Program-made: the position numbers and the translations under genes
The notes under the pieces: model-generated
What the model saw: the letters and a program-made list of their open reading frames with translations, nothing else
Told to the model about the DNA's origin: nothing
Databases searched by the model: none
Assembly (NCBI RefSeq): GCF_030406405.1
Contig: NZ_JAUEPL010000015.1
Coordinates: forward strand, 48,214 to 112,213
Reading direction: 5' to 3'
Source of the DNA: Streptomyces ficellus
GTDB lineage: Bacteria > Actinomycetota > Actinomycetes > Streptomycetales > Streptomycetaceae
DNA length: 64,000 nt
Shown here: piece by piece, positions 61,076 through 64,000 of the stretch
Layout: each line of letters opens with the position of its first letter
How positions within the stretch are numbered: position 1 is the stretch's first letter

Positions 61076-61552
61076 GTGAACAGGACACGAAGGGACCGGG
61101 ACGCGGAGGGGCGCGCCCGCAGCGCACGCCCCCGGGACGGGCTGGGCCGCCCCCTGCCGTACGGCGAGCGGGGGGTGGAGCGGCAGCCCGAGGGGGTGGT
61201 GCGCGCGCCCGGCGAGACCTTGCGGGAGGCGCAGCGTCTGCTGGATGCGGGGATGCCCTTCCACGCCCACGAGGTGTTGGAGGACGCCTGGAAGTCGTGC
61301 CCGGAGGAGGAGCGCGAGCTGTGGCGGGGGCTGGCGCAGCTGGCGGTCGGCCTGACGCACGCCGCCCGTGGCAACCTGTCGGGCGGGGCGCGTCTGCTGC
61401 TGCGGGGCGCGGACCGGATCGGCGCGTACGCGCCGGTGCACGGGATCGATGTGAGCGGTCTGGTGACATGGGCGCGGGCGCTGGCCGGACGTCTGGAGGG
61501 CGGTGCGGTGGACGCGGCGGCGGAGGCGCCTTCGCTGACGGTCCGTCAGTAG
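61076..61552 (+). CDS. DUF309-family protein (158 aa)
   Basis: The conserved DUF309 core is clear: GMPFHAHEVLEDAWKSCPEE, ELWRGLAQLAVGLTHAARGN and GGARLLLRGADRIGAY. The first 45 residues are basic and probably disordered. Function of the family is unknown. It starts with GTG at 61076 and is divergent from the AAA regulator. Confidence 0.85.
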   Translation: MNRTRRDRDAEGRARSARPRDGLGRPLPYGERGVERQPEGVVRAPGETLREAQRLLDAGMPFHAHEVLEDAWKSCPEEERELWRGLAQLAVGLTHAARGNLSGGARLLLRGADRIGAYAPVHGIDVSGLVTWARALAGRLEGGAVDAAAEAPSLTVRQ

Positions 61553-61570
61553 CGCCGTACGCCAGAGGGG

Positions 61571-62197
61571 TTACGGCGCGGGCCGGTGGCCGCCGGGTGG
61601 GGTGAGGCCCAGGGCGGGGAGGATGACCGCTTCCAGGTACGCCGGCAGGGCGTCGGCGGCCGGGAAGCGGTCTTCGAAGAGCGGCTCGACGCGCAGGACG
61701 CCCAGGAAGCCGGGGGCGACGAAGGGGATGGCGGGGTGGTCGGGGGCGATCTCGCCGCGCTCGACGCCGCGCCGGAGCATCGCGTCGAGCGCGGCGACCT
61801 CCGGGTTGATGACCGTTTCGCGCAGCGCCCGCCGCAGGTCGGGGTGGTGGAGGTACGCCTGGCCGACGGCTTCCATCAGCTCGGTGTCCGCGCCCCGGCG
61901 CGCGGCGGCGGCGACCGCGGCCGCGCGCAGGTCGCCCGCGAGGGTGCCGGTGTCGATGCCGGTGAACAGACTGCGCCGGCTCTTGTCGAGGGCGGCCGTG
62001 ACCAGCTGCGACTTGGTCTTCCACTGGCGGTAGAGCGTCGCCTTGCCGCATTTGGTGCGGGCGGCGACACCCTCCATGGTGACGGCGTCGTAGCCGCCTT
62101 CCCGCAGCAGGTCGAGGACGGCCCCGTACAGCTCCCGCTCGCGCTCCGGGGTGATCTTGCTGCGGCGCGCGGCGGCCGTGGCGGCCTGCGTGGACAT
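61571..62197 (-). CDS. TetR/AcrR-family transcriptional regulator
   Basis: The start at ATG 62197 is fixed by GGAGGAACCG just before it; the GTG at 62209 lies within that signal. The 208-aa product has the TetR HTH (LYGAVLDLLREGGYDAVTME, GVAARTKCGKATLYRQWKTK) and a helical ligand-binding domain. It is divergent from the PAP2 gene, and a strong palindrome sits between them. Confidence 0.92.
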   Translation of the reverse strand: MSTQAATAAARRSKITPERERELYGAVLDLLREGGYDAVTMEGVAARTKCGKATLYRQWKTKSQLVTAALDKSRRSLFTGIDTGTLAGDLRAAAVAAAARRGADTELMEAVGQAYLHHPDLRRALRETVINPEVAALDAMLRRGVERGEIAPDHPAIPFVAPGFLGVLRVEPLFEDRFPAADALPAYLEAVILPALGLTPPGGHRPAP

Positions 62198-62251
62198 CGG
62201 TTCCTCCACGGGTGCGGGGGCGTCTGCACGTACGAGAGTAAGGTCCGCTCA

Positions 62252-62289
62252 ATCGAGACGCAAACGTATCGAGACGCTTGCGTCTCGAT
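62252..62289. promoter_or_regulatory. TetR operator: perfect palindrome plus an extra half site
   Basis: ATCGAGACGC-TT-GCGTCTCGAT (62268-62289) is a perfect 10-2-10 palindrome. The same half site ATCGAGACGC occurs again at 62252-62261 in direct orientation. It lies between the divergent tetR and PAP2 genes and is most likely the binding site of the TetR protein. Confidence 0.8.
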
Positions 62290-62349
62290 GAGAACGGATC
62301 TACGCTTCACTCGTTTGCGTCCGATGTGATCTGTGAATGAGGCCGGAGA

Positions 62350-63120
62350 ATGGCTGCCGGGATACGTCCTGCCGAGCCGGTGACGACCGAGGTGCCCCGG
62401 CCGCCGCTGATGCGTGAGCTGCTGCTGGTGACCGCGCTGTTCGTGGTGTACAAGCTGGGACGGCTGGCCGCGAACGGGCACGAGGCCCGGGCGTTCGGCA
62501 ACGCCGAGGACGTGTGGGGTCTGGAGCGGGCGGTCCACCTGCCGGGCGAGGGCTGGGTGCAGCGCCTGCTCCTGCACGACGGCACCGTCGTCCACCTGGC
62601 CAACACCTACTACGCCGCCGTCCACTTCCCGGCCGCGCTCGCCTTCCTGGCCTGGCTGTACTGGCGACGCCCGGCCCACTACCTCTGGTCGCGCCGCGTC
62701 CTCGCGCTGCTGACCGCCGCCGCGCTCGCCCTGCACCTGCTCGTGCCGCTCGCACCGCCGCGCATGCTCACCGAGGCCGGGCTCGTCGACACGGCACGGG
62801 TCTACGGGCCGTCCGTGTACGGGGCCGCTCCCGCGACGGACACGATGGCCAACCAGTTCGCGGCGATGCCGTCACTGCACTTCGGCTGGGCGCTGATGGT
62901 CGCCGTCGGGCTGATCGCCGCCACGCGCGGCCGGTGGCGGATGCTGTGGCTGCTGCACCCGCTCGTCACCCTGCTGGTGGTCGTGGGTACCGCCAACCAC
63001 TACTGGCTGGACACGCTGGTGGCCGCCGTACTGCTGGGCGGCGGCCTGCTGGCCGTACGGGCGCCGGGCCTCACGATGGGCACCGTCCCCGTCCGGCCGG
63101 CCGAGGTGGCGCTGCGATGA
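62350..63120 (+). CDS. PAP2-superfamily membrane phosphatase (AUR1-like)
   Basis: The 256-aa integral membrane protein has six hydrophobic segments. The PAP2 catalytic parts are FAAMPSLHFGWALMVAVGL (His of motif C2) and VGTANHYWLDTLVAAVLLGG (His and Asp of motif C3), typical of the PAP2_3/inositolphosphotransferase-like group. It should act on a lipid phosphate or phosphoinositide head group. It overlaps the next gene by ATGA and is probably repressed by the divergent TetR protein. Confidence 0.87.
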   Translation: MAAGIRPAEPVTTEVPRPPLMRELLLVTALFVVYKLGRLAANGHEARAFGNAEDVWGLERAVHLPGEGWVQRLLLHDGTVVHLANTYYAAVHFPAALAFLAWLYWRRPAHYLWSRRVLALLTAAALALHLLVPLAPPRMLTEAGLVDTARVYGPSVYGAAPATDTMANQFAAMPSLHFGWALMVAVGLIAATRGRWRMLWLLHPLVTLLVVVGTANHYWLDTLVAAVLLGGGLLAVRAPGLTMGTVPVRPAEVALR

Positions 63121-64000
63121 GGGCCACGCTGTTCGCCGTACTGCTCTCGCTGGCCTCCGCCGCCGGGTACGCGCTCGCCGCTGTCGTCCAGTCGCGGCTG
63201 GCCTCGACGCCCGAGGGCGCCAGGGCACTGCTGGCGCGGCCGCTGTGGTGGTGGGCCGTCGGCATGAACGCGGCCGGCGCGCTCACCCATGTCGCGGCGC
63301 TGCACTACGGGCCGCTCACGCTGGTCCAGCCGCTGGGCGCCCTCACCCTGGTCGCCGCGCTGCCGGTGGGCGCCTACTACGAGCGGCGGCGGGTGGCCCG
63401 GGCGGAGTGGCGCGGGGCGCTGTGGACGCTGGGCGGGCTGGTCGGCCTGGTCGCGGTGGTGGGCCCCGCGACGCCCGGCGACGCACTGTCCCTGCCGGAG
63501 TCGCTGTCGGTGGCCGCGGCGACGGCGCTGCTGATCGCCGCGCTGGTCCACCGGGCGGGCCGCGGCCTGCGCCTCGCGACGGCGTCGGGCATCGCGTCCG
63601 GCGTGGCGTCGGCGCTCACCCAGACGGTCACCGCCTCGCTGGCGCGGGAACTGCCGGGCGGGCCGGTGACCTGGTGGCAGACCGCCCTGCTCGCGGTGCT
63701 GGTGTCCGCGTTCGCCATGGGCGGGCTGCTGCTGTCGCAGGCGGCGTTCCGGGGCGGGCTCGCCGCGCCGCTCGCGGTGGTGAACCTCGCGAACCCGGCC
63801 GCCGCCGCGGTCATCGGCGTCGCGCTGCTGGGCGAGACGTTCCGCGCGGGCCCGGCCGGCTGGCTGGTCGCGGCGGCCGCCGCGGCGGTGGCGGGACGCG
63901 GGGTTCTCCTTCTGACGGCGGGTCACCCGGCGCCGGTCACCGAGCCCCGCGCGCCCGCCCCGCCCACCGCACCCGGCGCGGCTGCACGGCCCGGCGTGCC
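63117..64000 (+). CDS. DMT-type membrane transporter, cut by the window edge
   Basis: The ATG of an ATGA overlap starts a multi-spanning protein (LFAVLLSLASAAGYALAAVV, YGPLTLVQPLGALTLVAALP, FAMGGLLLSQAAFRGGLAAP, VIGVALLGETFRAGPAGW) with two EamA-like halves. The frame is open to the right edge, where a Pro/Ala-rich cytoplasmic tail has begun. It is coupled to the PAP2 gene, so a joint role in lipid or envelope traffic is possible. Confidence 0.82.
   Translation, partial: MRATLFAVLLSLASAAGYALAAVVQSRLASTPEGARALLARPLWWWAVGMNAAGALTHVAALHYGPLTLVQPLGALTLVAALPVGAYYERRRVARAEWRGALWTLGGLVGLVAVVGPATPGDALSLPESLSVAAATALLIAALVHRAGRGLRLATASGIASGVASALTQTVTASLARELPGGPVTWWQTALLAVLVSAFAMGGLLLSQAAFRGGLAAPLAVVNLANPAAAAVIGVALLGETFRAGPAGWLVAAAAAAVAGRGVLLLTAGHPAPVTEPRAPAPPTAPGAAARPGV

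Overview
The window is high-GC actinobacterial DNA that looks like Streptomyces. Grounds are the very high third-position GC, the frequent GTG and TTG starts, 4-bp ATGA/GTGA gene overlaps, and a gene set of GntR/MocR and LuxR regulators, DHA2 exporters, a monomeric NADP isocitrate dehydrogenase, NRPS and RiPP enzymes. The mix of accessory clusters and decayed genes suggests a chromosome-arm region.

Left part (0-19.4 kb): decayed accessory DNA around one compact RiPP locus. A translationally coupled three-gene operon of unknown function comes first. It is followed by a broken IS110-type transposase fused to a truncated, broken cytochrome P450. At 4.0-8.8 kb, on the minus strand, lies a linear azol(in)e-containing peptide (LAP/TOMM) locus: a FAD oxidoreductase, a 38-aa precursor peptide, a fused ThiF-like/YcaO cyclodehydratase and a SagB-type dehydrogenase. 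After that come a secreted 84-aa protein, an ECF-like sigma factor with a membrane segment and a Pro/Thr-rich tail, and a four-Cys secreted protein. From 13 to 19 kb there are many remnants: a frameshifted sigma factor, an Asp23/Gls24 fragment, a DNA-ligase C-terminus, a DUF2188 gene and a small membrane protein. A fluoroacetate-dehalogenase-like hydrolase is the main intact gene there.

Middle part (19.4-32.2 kb): mostly intact, ordinary genes. These are an alpha/beta hydrolase, an exported guanine-deaminase-like amidohydrolase, a DHA2 exporter with a divergent MarR repressor, a KtrB/KtrA-like K+ uptake pair, a DoxX protein, a WGR/beta-propeller protein, a methyltransferase and a peptidoglycan amidase. 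Between the exporter and marR sits an inverted, internally deleted mini-copy of marR with its own near-identical promoter.

NRPS locus (32.3-41.2 kb): a free carrier protein, a free adenylation enzyme and a C-A-PCP-reductase protein. This is the architecture of reductively released dipeptides such as the tilivalline-type systems. Only 37 bp separate it from icd, which follows on the same strand.

Right part (41.3-64 kb): two DJ-1/PfpI family genes (one fused to an AraC domain), regulator and transporter remnants, and an XRE-cupin regulator with an EamA transporter. A possible peptide-ligase cluster follows (BFD-like ferredoxin, clavaminate-synthase-like oxygenase, two ATP-grasp enzymes, and remnants of an AMP-ligase and a third ATP-grasp). 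Next is a second uncharacterised cluster: a TrmB/LuxR-type regulator, a small secreted peptide, a haem-oxygenase-like diiron oxidase, a membrane desaturase and a hypothetical protein. The end holds a MocR/EamA divergent pair, an FMN reductase, tRNA-Pro(GGG), a large AAA regulator lacking its DNA-binding end, a DUF309 gene, and a TetR gene facing a PAP2-DMT operon that runs off the right edge.
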